Assembly: GCF_001514065.1 (NCBI RefSeq)
Contig: NZ_KQ948430.1
Coordinates: 1-64,000, forward strand
DNA: 64,000 nt
Reading direction: 5' to 3'
DNA from: Streptomyces antibioticus
GTDB lineage: Bacteria > Actinomycetota > Actinomycetes > Streptomycetales > Streptomycetaceae
Shown: positions 29,629 to 37,567 of the stretch, in pieces
How the letters are laid out: each line of letters starts with the position of its first letter
Position numbering within the stretch: the first letter of the stretch is position 1
The notes under the pieces: model-generated
The model's input: only the letters and a program-made list of their open reading frames with translations
What the model was told of the DNA's origin: nothing
The model's database searches: none
Made by a program: the position numbers and the translations under genes

Positions 29629-30519
29629 TCAGGACGAGGACGACGCGTGGAACGGCAGTCCGGCGTCGGCCGCCAGCTCCAGGTCCTCGGTGTTCTCGGC
29701 GGGCAGCAGCGTCGGCGTGCCGTCGGTCACGGGGACGACGCCCAGTTCCAGCAGCTCGGCCATGGCGGCGCTGCCGGCCATGTCCCGCACCTGGAGCTGG
29801 TAGCGGGCCGTCGTTCGGTACGTACCGCCGTTGTCGTCGCCGGTGCGCTGGAGGAAGCCGGAGTCGGTGAGGAAGGCGACGGCCTTGCCGATGATGCCGG
29901 TGGTGGACCCGGCGAGGCGGCGCGCGTCCTTGGTGGCGCCGGTGGCGCTGCGTCTCGCCCAGATCCGCCAGGCGGCCTCCAGGCCGGGCGCCTCGGTGGC
30001 GGGGTCGGTGTTCTCCCCCACCTCCTCGGCGCGCTCCTCCAGGCGCCGGCAGGCCTGCCGGACGAAGGCGTCGACGCCGTTGACACTGACGCGTCCGATG
30101 TAGCCGTCGTCGGCGAGGTCCTCGGGCCGCGGGAACGCCAGGGCGGCGACGGCCAGATGGGCCAGGCCGTGCAGGAACCGGTCGCTGCCGTCGGCGGAGG
30201 TCCGGCGCGCGTAGTCGCCCATGCGCACGGCGAAGACGGAGTCCTCGGCGGCGGTGACCGCCATCCCCGCGCGGGGGGACACCTCCAGGACGACGAGCCC
30301 CAGTCCGGCGGCCACGGCGTCGGCGAGCCGCGCGAACGCCCCGTCCTCCCGGTAGCGCCGCAGCAGTTCGGTGTACTCCTGGTCGCGCGCGGGCTGCAGT
30401 TTGGGCTGGAGCCCGAAGGCGACGAGCCGCGCCGCGTCGGCGGCGTCGGCGGGGGTGACGGCGGCGGGGGCCGGAGCGGGTCCGGCTTCCGGCTCACTCC
30501 ACTCGACGTGCTCGGTCAC
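29629..30519 (-). CDS. Kite-like accessory subunit candidate of SMC complex (MukE/JetB position)
   Basis: Protein of 296 residues with no named domain that I recognise. The position between the large upstream protein and the SMC-like ATPase, its acidic soluble character and helix-rich segments (LLRRYREDGAFARLADAVAA, FVRQACRRLEERAEEV) fit the kite subunits of MukBEF/JetABC complexes, which consist of two winged helices. A region around residues 195-245 (AGSTTGIIGKAVAFLTDSGF ... TARYQLQVRDM) resembles a winged-helix domain. The GTG at 30519 follows GAGGAGACCGACC. It ends 37 bases before the ATPase start. The assignment is by context and fold inference, not by sequence match. Confidence 0.55.
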   Translation of the reverse strand: MTEHVEWSEPEAGPAPAPAAVTPADAADAARLVAFGLQPKLQPARDQEYTELLRRYREDGAFARLADAVAAGLGLVVLEVSPRAGMAVTAAEDSVFAVRMGDYARRTSADGSDRFLHGLAHLAVAALAFPRPEDLADDGYIGRVSVNGVDAFVRQACRRLEERAEEVGENTDPATEAPGLEAAWRIWARRSATGATKDARRLAGSTTGIIGKAVAFLTDSGFLQRTGDDNGGTYRTTARYQLQVRDMAGSAAMAELLELGVVPVTDGTPTLLPAENTEDLELAADAGLPFHASSSS

Positions 30520-30550
30520 GGTCGGTCTCCTCGGTCCACTGTGCTTCGGC

Positions 30551-32077
30551 TCATGCTGCTTCTGTCCTGTCCGCCGCCATCCCCGCCGCGTCCAGCAGGG
30601 CGGTGCCGACAATGAGATCCGCGCCGCCGAACTCTGGATCGTCCAGCTCGGTGCCGTCGTCCACGGCGAACAGCAGCTTCTCCTCGCCCTGCCGGTAGGC
30701 GGTGCCCACCGCCGGGCTGGCCGCGTGCACGGCCAGCAGGGCCACGAGATACGGCAGGTCGGGGTCCTGGCGGCGGGCCTCGGCCAGCAGCCCGGACAGC
30801 CGCCGGGGCGCGTCGGCCGGGAGGTCGAGGAGTTCCATGGCCGCCGCCAGCTGCTCCTCGCTGAACCGGCTGTCGTCCGGTGTGGCGATGAGGTCCGGCT
30901 CCGGCATCTCAGCGCCGAGGTGCTCGCGCTCGACCGGCGGCGTCAGCAGTATGTCGACGAGGTCGCCCACCCGCACCGACACCGGCGTCCGCATGCCGGT
31001 GCCGCGCGCGAAGAACGCGTCGGTGACCTTGACCGCCTGCTCCTGGGGCAGCGGCAGCAGCGGAGCGACCAAGTGACCGTAGAGGTCTATTCCCGACGTC
31101 GTGAGCGGCGTCGCGAAGGCCTGCCGGTCCTGCTCCGCGCGGAACAGCGGGCCGGCCTCCAGCAGGCGGGACTGGAGCTGGGTGTGGCGCCGGATGCAGT
31201 CCTTGACGATGTCGACGAGCTCGGCGGCCCGGCGCTTCTGCTCCGGGTCCTCGGACTCGTCGCGCGCCTTGCGGATGTTGGTGAGGATCGCGTTCTCGTG
31301 GCGGTAGCGGTCGGCGACATGGTCGAGGGCCTCGGTGATCATGTCCGGGACGGCGTTCAGCCAGTCCACCGCGCGGACGTTGCGCCGTGTGGCGTCCAGG
31401 GCGCGGCGCAGCGTCTCCGAGTACTGCACGGTCCGGTACCGGGCCTGCTCGGCGGCCAGCTGGGCGTCCGCGAGGCGGCCCCGGCTGATCAGCACCTCCA
31501 GCTTGACCTCGGCGGCGATCTGGGCGCTGGTGACGTCGGTGTCGAGGGCGCCCACGAGGACGTTGACCGCCTCGTCCGTCGTACGGAGGTACACCGAGCC
31601 GCCGGGGCCGGGCACCTCCTCGATCAGCTTGAAGTCGTAGTCACGGCGCACATAGGTGCCGTCCGGCGCGAACGTGCCGTACACGGCCCGGAAGCCGCGG
31701 TCGACGCTGCCGACGTTGATCAGGTTCTCCAGCACCCAGCGGGCCACCCGCTCATGCTCGGCGACGGACCGCTGGGGGGCCTGCGCGGCGATGCGCGGGA
31801 TGAGGCGGGCGACGATCTGGTCGTGGTCGGCACCGGTGTCGAAGTCCATGTTCAGGGTGACCAGGTCGATGGCGGCGAGGGCGACCTCCGCCATGCCGTA
31901 CACCGAGTACTCACCCGCGAGGTTCGCCTTGCGCGCGTCCAGGTCGTGCAACGGCGCGGTGCACGCGAGCGCGCGCAGCCGCCGCGCCAGTCCCTCGTCG
32001 GCGGCCGGGCCCGGAGCGGGACGGGACGCTGCGCTGAGCTGGGGCGGAACGCTGTCCGTCGGTGCAGGCGAAGTCAC
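30551..32077 (-). CDS. Kleisin-like subunit candidate of SMC complex (MukF/JetA position)
   Basis: First gene of the operon, encoding a 508-residue soluble protein. It has a long helical middle (about residues 170-300, with QAAEQARYRTVQYSETLRRAL-type heptads and ENAILTNIRKARDESED) flanked by globular ends, as in MukF- and JetA-type kleisins, where the ends bind the two ATPase heads. I see no catalytic motif. The start is probably GTG 32077; no good ribosome site precedes it, and a TTG at 32107 is also open. It is 31 bases from the next gene. Identity as a kleisin is inferred from gene order and secondary-structure pattern. Confidence 0.5.
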   Translation of the reverse strand: MTSPAPTDSVPPQLSAASRPAPGPAADEGLARRLRALACTAPLHDLDARKANLAGEYSVYGMAEVALAAIDLVTLNMDFDTGADHDQIVARLIPRIAAQAPQRSVAEHERVARWVLENLINVGSVDRGFRAVYGTFAPDGTYVRRDYDFKLIEEVPGPGGSVYLRTTDEAVNVLVGALDTDVTSAQIAAEVKLEVLISRGRLADAQLAAEQARYRTVQYSETLRRALDATRRNVRAVDWLNAVPDMITEALDHVADRYRHENAILTNIRKARDESEDPEQKRRAAELVDIVKDCIRRHTQLQSRLLEAGPLFRAEQDRQAFATPLTTSGIDLYGHLVAPLLPLPQEQAVKVTDAFFARGTGMRTPVSVRVGDLVDILLTPPVEREHLGAEMPEPDLIATPDDSRFSEEQLAAAMELLDLPADAPRRLSGLLAEARRQDPDLPYLVALLAVHAASPAVGTAYRQGEEKLLFAVDDGTELDDPEFGGADLIVGTALLDAAGMAADRTEAA

Positions 32078-32157
32078 GGTGCACAGACTAGGTCCTCGGT
32101 CTGACAACGACTAAAACGACGCAGAACAGACCCCTGGCGACCGGCGTGATCCCGACG

Positions 32158-32853
32158 CTAGTCGTCCTCTCCCACCCGGCGCCGGTACACCTCGACCACC
32201 CGCTCCAGCGAGTCCTCCAGATAGACCGCGAGCAGCTTCTCGGCCGCGTCCTTGTCGCCCGCTTCCAGGGCCCGGAGGATCTGCTGGTTGCGCGCCAGGT
32301 ACGGCTCGTGCAGCCGACGCGGGTCATCGGCCACGTGGAACGCGAGCCGCAGCTCGGCGAAGACACTGCGCATGAGCTCGTCGGTGCGCTCGCTGCCCGC
32401 CAGCGCGACCAGTTCCCGGTGGAAGTGGATGTTGGCCGTACCCAACCCTTTCCAGTCACCTTCGCGCACCGCTCGCAGGCCCTCCTCGACGGCCTCCGCG
32501 GGCCCGTCGAGTGCGTACGGCGGCTCACCCAGCCCCCGCACCACCGCGCACTCCACCAGCCGTCGGGTGCGGTAGATGTCCTCCACGTCCTCCACCGTCA
32601 GGACCCGCACGAACACCCCCCGGTTCAGCTCGTGGACGAGCAGGCGTTCGTGGGTGAGCAGCCGGAACGACTCGCGCAGGGTGTTGCGGGAGACCCCGAG
32701 CGCGCCGCCGATGCTGTCCTCCGACAGCCGGGTGCCGGGCGGGAAATAGCCCTCGGCGATACGGCTCCTGAGGATGTCCGAGACCCGCTCCGCCGTGCTG
32801 GTACGGCCCAGGAGGGCGCGGTCGTCGGCCAGTCCGCTCAGCTGCTCTGCCAT
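32158..32853 (-). CDS. GntR-family (FadR subgroup) transcription regulator
   Basis: DNA-binding regulator of 231 residues: the N-terminal GntR winged helix has RVSDILRSRIAEGYFPPGTRLSE and LGVSRNTLRESFRLLTHERL (recognition helix), and the C-terminal all-helical FCD domain carries histidines (NIHFHRELV, HVADDPRRLHEPYLARN) that bind a metal and carboxylate ligand in this subgroup. It is divergent from the transporter-pxp operon, and a perfect palindrome lies between them (32902-32920), so it most likely controls that operon with 5-oxoproline or a related acid as ligand. Ligand identity is inference. Confidence 0.9.
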   Translation of the reverse strand: MAEQLSGLADDRALLGRTSTAERVSDILRSRIAEGYFPPGTRLSEDSIGGALGVSRNTLRESFRLLTHERLLVHELNRGVFVRVLTVEDVEDIYRTRRLVECAVVRGLGEPPYALDGPAEAVEEGLRAVREGDWKGLGTANIHFHRELVALAGSERTDELMRSVFAELRLAFHVADDPRRLHEPYLARNQQILRALEAGDKDAAEKLLAVYLEDSLERVVEVYRRRVGEDD

Positions 32854-32901
32854 GCCCGGAATTCAACCGCAGACACGAGAACGAAACAACAGGGGTATTG
32901 A

Positions 32902-32920
32902 AGGATCGTTCAACGATCCT
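32902..32920. promoter_or_regulatory. Probable GntR operator
   Basis: AGGATCGTT-C-AACGATCCT is a perfect 9-base inverted repeat around one base, 48 bases from the regulator start and 66 bases from the transporter start. It contains the GTTCAAC centre compatible with FadR-type half-sites (GT...AC). It is the only long palindrome in the 133-base divergent region, so it is the likely binding site for the adjacent regulator. Confidence 0.75.
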
Positions 32921-32986
32921 CTACCTTCTGAGAACTCACCGCACGGCTCAGTCCCGCACCCTCCGTCCTCCCACTGCGAGGTGCAC

Positions 32987-34282
32987 ATGAGCACGACTCC
33001 CCCCTCCCAAGCCCTCACCGCTTCCCCCACTCAGACCGAACGCCCCGCCGACGACGGGGCGTTGGGCTGGTTCCGGGCCCTCGGTCCGCGCGGCCGGCGC
33101 GCCTTCACCGGCGCGTTCGGCGGCTACGCCCTCGACTCCTACGACTACTTCACGCTCCCCCTGAGCATGGTCGCGCTGGCCGCGTACTTCGGCCTGGACA
33201 GCGGCCAGACCGGCCTGTTCACCACCGTCACGCTGCTCGCCTCCGGGGTCGGCGGCGCCCTGGCGGGCGTGCTGGCCGACCGGGCCGGACGGGTCAGGGC
33301 CCTGATGATCACGGTGATCACGTACGCGATCTTCACCGTGGCCTGTGGTTTCGCGCCCAACTTCGAGTCACTGCTGGTCTTCCGCGCGCTCCAGGGGCTC
33401 GGCTTCGGCGGCGAGTGGGCGGTCGGCGCGATCCTGGTCGCCGAGTACGCGAGCGCGAAGCACCGGGGCCGCACCCTCGGCGCCATCCAGAGCTCGTGGG
33501 CGGTGGGCTGGGCACTGGCCGCCGTCGTCTACACGCTGGTGTTCTCGTTCCTCGACGACGACCTGGCCTGGCGCGTGATGTTCTGGACGGGCGCGCTGCC
33601 CGCGTTGCTCGTCGTCTGGCTGCGCCGCCGCGTCCAGGACGCGCCCGAGGCGATCGCGGTACGGGAGAAGAGCGGCGGGAAGACCTCGTTCACGGCGATC
33701 TTCAAGCCGGGGCTGCTGCGGACGACGATCTTCGCGGGGCTGCTGTCGACCGGCGTCCAGGGCGGCTACTACACGCTCGCCACCTGGGTGCCGACGTATC
33801 TGAAGAGCGATCGCGGACTGTCGGTCGTCGGCACGGGCGGCTATCTGACCTTCCTGATCTCCGGCGCCTTCCTCGGCTATCTGACCGGCGGTTACCTCAC
33901 CGACCGCCTGGGCCGCCGCCGCAACATCTGGCTCTTCGCCCTGCTGTCGGCGATCTGCATCCTGGCGTACGCCAACATCCCGGACGGCGCCAACACCCTG
34001 CTCCTCGTGCTCGGCTTCCCGCTCGGGTTCTGCATGTCGGCCATCTTCAGCGGCTTCGGCTCCTTCCTGGCCGAGCTGTACCCGACGGCGGTGCGCGGTA
34101 CGGGACAGGGCTTCACGTACAACGCCGGACGCGCCGTGGGCGCCGTCTTCCCCACCACGGTCGGCTTCCTGGCCGACAGCTGGGGTGTAGGCGGCGCGCT
34201 GGTCTTCGGCGCCCTCGGTTACGCGCTCGCCGCACTGGCCCTGATCGGGCTGCCGGAGACCCGTGGGAAGGAACTCGCGTGA
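32987..34282 (+). CDS. MFS transporter, metabolite:H+ symporter type
   Basis: Membrane transporter of 431 residues with about 12 hydrophobic helices. The MFS loop motif [14 protein letters not shown] lies between helices 2 and 3 and its repeat [14 protein letters not shown] in the second half. The [16 protein letters not shown] segment resembles the carboxylate/aromatic acid and sialate-type symporters. As first gene of the DUF1445-pxpABC operon and under the divergent GntR regulator, it probably imports 5-oxoproline, D-glutamate or a close acid. The ATG at 32987 follows GCGAGGTGCAC. Its TGA overlaps the GTG of the next gene. Confidence 0.87.
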   Translation: MSTTPPSQALTASPTQTERPADDGALGWFRALGPRGRRAFTGAFGGYALDSYDYFTLPLSMVALAAYFGLDSGQTGLFTTVTLLASGVGGALAGVLADRAGRVRALMITVITYAIFTVACGFAPNFESLLVFRALQGLGFGGEWAVGAILVAEYASAKHRGRTLGAIQSSWAVGWALAAVVYTLVFSFLDDDLAWRVMFWTGALPALLVVWLRRRVQDAPEAIAVREKSGGKTSFTAIFKPGLLRTTIFAGLLSTGVQGGYYTLATWVPTYLKSDRGLSVVGTGGYLTFLISGAFLGYLTGGYLTDRLGRRRNIWLFALLSAICILAYANIPDGANTLLLVLGFPLGFCMSAIFSGFGSFLAELYPTAVRGTGQGFTYNAGRAVGAVFPTTVGFLADSWGVGGALVFGALGYALAALALIGLPETRGKELA

Positions 34283-35124
34283 ACCGTACGGAAGACCGCC
34301 TGACGACCGTCTCGGAAGACCGCCCCGTCACCCTCGTCGACGAGCACGCGCACGCGTGGAGCCCGCAAGCGGCCCGCACCCGCTTCCGGGCCGGCCTCAC
34401 GGGCCCCACGGCCGGGGTCGCCGCGGGCCACACCCAGGTCAACCTGATCTCGGTGCCCGCGGACTGGGCGTACGACATGCTCCTGTTCTGCCAGCGCAAT
34501 CCCAAGCCGTGCCCGGTGCTCGACGTCACCGACGCAGGGTCTCCTACGACGGCGCTGGCGCCCGGCGCCGACCTGCGCACCGACCTGCCGCGCTACCGGG
34601 TGTGGCAGGACGGCGAGCTCGTGGACGAGCCGACCGATGTGCGGGCGCACTGGCGGGACGACCTGGTGTCGTTCCTGATCGGGTGCAGCTTCACCTTCGA
34701 GTGGGCGCTGACCGAGGCGGGCGTCCCGATCCGGCACCTGGAGCAGGGGCGCAACGTCCCGATGTACGAGACCAGTTGGCAGTGCCGCCCGGCCGGGCGG
34801 ATCCACGGCCCGATGGTGGTGTCGATGCGGCCGGTGCCGCCGCAGCATCTGTCGGCGGCGATCCGGGAGAGCAGCCTGCTCCCCGCGGTGCACGGCGGCC
34901 CGGTGCACTGCGGCGATCCGTCGACCCTCGGCATCGAGGATCTGGGCCGCCCCGACTTCGGCGACCCGGTGGACCTCCAGCCGGACGACATCCCGGTGTT
35001 CTGGGGCTGCGGGGTGACCCCGCAGGCCGCGGTGATGGCCTCACGGCCACCGTTCGCCCTCACCCACGCGCCGGGCCAGATGTTCCTCGCCGACGCCCGC
35101 GACCAGCAGTACCGCGTGGCCTGA
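34279..35124 (+). CDS. DUF1445 protein, D-glutamate cyclase-like
   Basis: Protein of 281 residues of the DUF1445 ('putative hydro-lyase') family, whose mitochondrial relative DGLUCY converts D-glutamate into 5-oxo-D-proline. Recognisable blocks are [30 protein letters not shown] near the N-terminus, [13 protein letters not shown] in the middle, and [14 protein letters not shown]-like plus [10 protein letters not shown] near the end. The GTG at 34279 overlaps the transporter stop (GTGA), and pxpA follows after 42 bases. In this operon it would supply 5-oxoproline to PxpABC; in other bacteria DUF1445 genes also sit next to lamB/ycsF genes. Activity here is inference from the family. Confidence 0.87.
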   Translation: MNRTEDRLTTVSEDRPVTLVDEHAHAWSPQAARTRFRAGLTGPTAGVAAGHTQVNLISVPADWAYDMLLFCQRNPKPCPVLDVTDAGSPTTALAPGADLRTDLPRYRVWQDGELVDEPTDVRAHWRDDLVSFLIGCSFTFEWALTEAGVPIRHLEQGRNVPMYETSWQCRPAGRIHGPMVVSMRPVPPQHLSAAIRESSLLPAVHGGPVHCGDPSTLGIEDLGRPDFGDPVDLQPDDIPVFWGCGVTPQAAVMASRPPFALTHAPGQMFLADARDQQYRVA

Positions 35125-35166
35125 GCAGGGCCCAGGCACTCACCCAGAAGGAGACAGGGAAGTTCC

Positions 35167-35925
35167 ATGACCTCGATCGATCTCAACGCCGACCTCGGCG
35201 AAGGCTTCGGCCGCTGGCGGCTGACCGACGACGAGGAGCTGCTGTCCGTCGTCACCAGCGCCAACGTGGCCTGCGGCTTCCACGCCGGGGACGCGGCCAC
35301 CATGCGGCGGGTGTGCGAGCAGGCGGCCGAGCGCGGCGTACGGATCGGGGCGCAGGTGTCGTACCGCGACCTGGCCGGGTTCGGGCGGCGCGCCATGGAC
35401 GTGCCGCCCGCCGAGCTGGCGGCCGAGCTGGCGTACCAGATCGGCGCCCTGGAGGTCTTCGCGCGCGCGGCCGGCTCGCGCGTGTCGTACGTCAAACCGC
35501 ACGGCGCGCTCTACAACCGCGTCGTGCACGACGAGGAGCAGGCCGGCGCGGTCGTCGAGGGCGTCCGCCTCGCGGACGCCTCCCTGCCCGTGCTCGGCCT
35601 GCCCGGCTCGCGTCTGCTGGAGCTGGCGGGCAAGTCGGGCCTGCCGACCGTCACTGAGGCGTTCGCGGACCGCGCGTACACCGCCGAGGGCACGCTGGTG
35701 TCGCGCCGCGAGGAGGGGGCGGTGGTGACCGACCCGGAGGCCGTGGTGAACCGCTCGGTGGGCCTGGCCCGGGACGGCGTGGTCACCTCGCACTCCGGCG
35801 CCCGCATCGAGGTCCGGGCGCGCTCGCTGTGCCTGCACGGGGACACGCCGGGCGCCGTGGAACTGGCCCGCCGGGTGCGGGAGCGGCTGACGGAGTCCGG
35901 CGTGCGCGTGGAGGCCTTCGCATGA
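35167..35925 (+). CDS. pxpA: 5-oxoprolinase subunit PxpA (LamB/YcsF family)
   Basis: Subunit A of the prokaryotic ATP-dependent 5-oxoprolinase, which converts 5-oxo-L-proline to L-glutamate. The 252-residue protein has the classical start IDLNADLGEGFGRW, the ANVACGFHAGD block with metal-binding His, VKPHGALYN in the middle, and LCLHGDTPGAV at the end. The ribosome site AAGGAGACAGGGAAGTTCC precedes the ATG. Its TGA overlaps an ATG (ATGA, 35922-35925) that opens a 30-codon reading frame leading into pxpB, a local duplication described separately. Confidence 0.95.
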   Translation: MTSIDLNADLGEGFGRWRLTDDEELLSVVTSANVACGFHAGDAATMRRVCEQAAERGVRIGAQVSYRDLAGFGRRAMDVPPAELAAELAYQIGALEVFARAAGSRVSYVKPHGALYNRVVHDEEQAGAVVEGVRLADASLPVLGLPGSRLLELAGKSGLPTVTEAFADRAYTAEGTLVSRREEGAVVTDPEAVVNRSVGLARDGVVTSHSGARIEVRARSLCLHGDTPGAVELARRVRERLTESGVRVEAFA

Positions 35926-36014
35926 GCACGAGGGCGAGGGCGAGGGCGAGGGCGAGAGCGACGGCGCTGCCCGGCAGCACGGCATCAGGCGTACGCATGG
36001 AGGCCCTCGCATGA
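35922..36014 (+). CDS. Thirty-codon bridging ORF in duplicated pxpA-pxpB junction
   Basis: A 30-residue frame opens at an ATG overlapping the pxpA stop and ends at a TGA overlapping the pxpB start, so both ends make ATGA junctions. Its sequence arises from an imperfect copy of the pxpA-end/pxpB-start region: GGAGGCCTTCGCATGAGCAC at 35910 versus GGAGGCCCTCGCATGAGCAT at 35999. The first copy has an inserted run of GAGGGC repeats that encodes alternating Arg-Ala. A functional peptide is unlikely; it may just keep ribosomes moving to pxpB. Confidence 0.45.
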   Translation: MSTRARARARARATALPGSTASGVRMEALA

Positions 36015-36640
36015 GCATGAGGGCGCTGCCCGTCGGCGACGCGGCCCTGCTCGTCGAGGTGTCGTCGGGCGAGGAGGCGCAGGCACTGCACGCGGAGCTG
36101 CTGCGCCGCCGCGCGGAGGGCTCCCTGTCCGTGCGCGAGATCGTTCCCGCGGCCCGCACGGTCCTCCTCGACGGCCTCACCGACCCGGCCCGCCTCGCGG
36201 CCGAACTGAGCGTCGCCGACATCCCGCCCGCTCCCCCACGCGCGCGTGCCGTCGTCGAACTCCCTGTGCGCTACGACGGCCCGGACCTGGCCGACGTGGC
36301 CGCGCACTGGGGCGTGGCGCCGCACGAGGTGGCCCGCATCCACGCGGCCACCGAGTTCAGCGTCGCCTTCTGCGGGTTCGCCCCCGGCTTCGGCTATCTC
36401 ACCGGCCTGCCGGAGCGGTACGACGTCCCACGCCGAGCCACCCCGCGCACGGCCGTCCCCGCCGGTGCGGTGGCATTGGCGGGGCCCTACACGGGCGTCT
36501 ACCCCCGCTCCTCGCCCGGCGGTTGGCAACTGATCGGCACCACGGAGGCCGTGCTGTGGGACCACGCGCGCGTACCGGCCGCGCTGCTGTCGCCGGGCAC
36601 GCGCGTGAGGTTCGTACCGGTGGGGGCGGTGGGAGCATGA
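36011..36640 (+). CDS. pxpB: 5-oxoprolinase subunit PxpB (KipI-like)
   Basis: Subunit B of 5-oxoprolinase, 209 residues, cyclophilin-like fold related to B. subtilis KipI. It shows the family blocks PVGDAALLVEV at the start, FSVAFCGFAPGFGYLTGLP (about residues 116-134) and RSSPGGWQLIGTT (about residues 165-177). With PxpC it forms the ATP-binding part that activates 5-oxoproline. It starts at the second ATGA junction (36011-36014) and its own stop overlaps the pxpC start by four bases, so expression of B and C is coupled. Confidence 0.94.
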   Translation: MSMRALPVGDAALLVEVSSGEEAQALHAELLRRRAEGSLSVREIVPAARTVLLDGLTDPARLAAELSVADIPPAPPRARAVVELPVRYDGPDLADVAAHWGVAPHEVARIHAATEFSVAFCGFAPGFGYLTGLPERYDVPRRATPRTAVPAGAVALAGPYTGVYPRSSPGGWQLIGTTEAVLWDHARVPAALLSPGTRVRFVPVGAVGA

Positions 36641-37506
36641 CGGACCGTGCCCTCGCCGTCGTGCGCGCCGGAGCGCTGACCACCGTGCAGGACCTGGGCC
36701 GCCCCGGCCACGCGCACCTGGGCGTGCCCCGCGCGGGAGCCCTGGACGGCCCCGCGGCGGCCCTCGTCAACCGGCTGGTCGGCAACCCGCCGGAGGCGGC
36801 CGTCCTGGAGGCCACGCTCAACGGCTGTTCCCTACGGCCGCGTTCGGCGGTCACCGTGGCCGTCGGCGGCGCTCCCTGCCCGGTCAGGGTGGACGGACGC
36901 CCGGTCGCGTGGGGTGCGCCGGTACGCGTGCCCGCCGGGGCGCTCCTGGACGTCGGAAGCGCCCTGCGCGGAGTACGGAGCTATGTGGGCGTCTCGGGCG
37001 GCATCACCGTCGAGCCGGTGCTCGGCAGCCGATCCACGGATCTCCTCTCCGGCCTGGGCCCGGCCCCGCTCACGGACGGCACTGTCCTGCCCCTGGGCAG
37101 CCCGACGCACCTCCACGCGCGCGTGGATGTCGCCCCGCAGCCGGCACCTCCGACGGAACTCGTCCTCCGGGTGACGCTCGGCCCGCGCGACGACTGGTTC
37201 ACGCCGGAGGCGGTACGGGTCTTCACGTCCCGCACGTACCGGGTGTCCCCGGCCGGCAATCGCATCGGCCTGCGCACGGAAGGTCCGGCCCTGGAGCGGG
37301 CCCGGCCGGGTGAACTCCCCAGCGAGGGCATGGTCCTGGGCGCGGTCCAGGTGCCGCCGGACGGCCGGCCGGTGGTGTTCCTGGCGGACCACCCGACGAC
37401 GGGCGGTTATCCCGTGATCGCGGTGGTGCGCACCGAAGACCTCGCGGCGGCGGCCCAGGCGGTACCTGGAACGCCGGTCCGTTTCCTGGGAGTGCGCAGG
37501 CGCTGA
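36637..37506 (+). CDS. pxpC: 5-oxoprolinase subunit PxpC (KipA-like)
   Basis: Subunit C of 5-oxoprolinase, 289 residues, with the biotin-dependent-carboxylase-like fold of KipA/AHS2. Visible signatures are AGALTTVQDLGRPGHAHLGVPRAGALD at the N-terminus, YVGVSGGITVEPVLGSRSTDLLSGLGP-like stretch in the middle (about residues 111-140), and FLADHPTTGGYPVIA near the end. It ends the operon MFS-DUF1445-pxpA-pxpB-pxpC. A hairpin follows at 37520-37551. No biotin or nucleotide P-loop is expected or seen. Confidence 0.94.
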   Translation: MTDRALAVVRAGALTTVQDLGRPGHAHLGVPRAGALDGPAAALVNRLVGNPPEAAVLEATLNGCSLRPRSAVTVAVGGAPCPVRVDGRPVAWGAPVRVPAGALLDVGSALRGVRSYVGVSGGITVEPVLGSRSTDLLSGLGPAPLTDGTVLPLGSPTHLHARVDVAPQPAPPTELVLRVTLGPRDDWFTPEAVRVFTSRTYRVSPAGNRIGLRTEGPALERARPGELPSEGMVLGAVQVPPDGRPVVFLADHPTTGGYPVIAVVRTEDLAAAAQAVPGTPVRFLGVRRR

Positions 37507-37519
37507 CCACCCCCGCAGA

Positions 37520-37551
37520 CGCGTGGGAGCTGCCCGACCGGCTCCCACGCG
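37520..37551. terminator. Bidirectional terminator after pxpC
   Basis: Perfect 11-base stem CGCGTGGGAGC / GCTCCCACGCG with a 10-base loop (37520-37551), placed between the convergent stops of pxpC and the SGNH hydrolase gene. No U-run follows, as is common for Streptomyces terminators. Confidence 0.8.
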
Positions 37552-37567
37552 CCCTCGGCGAGAACCA

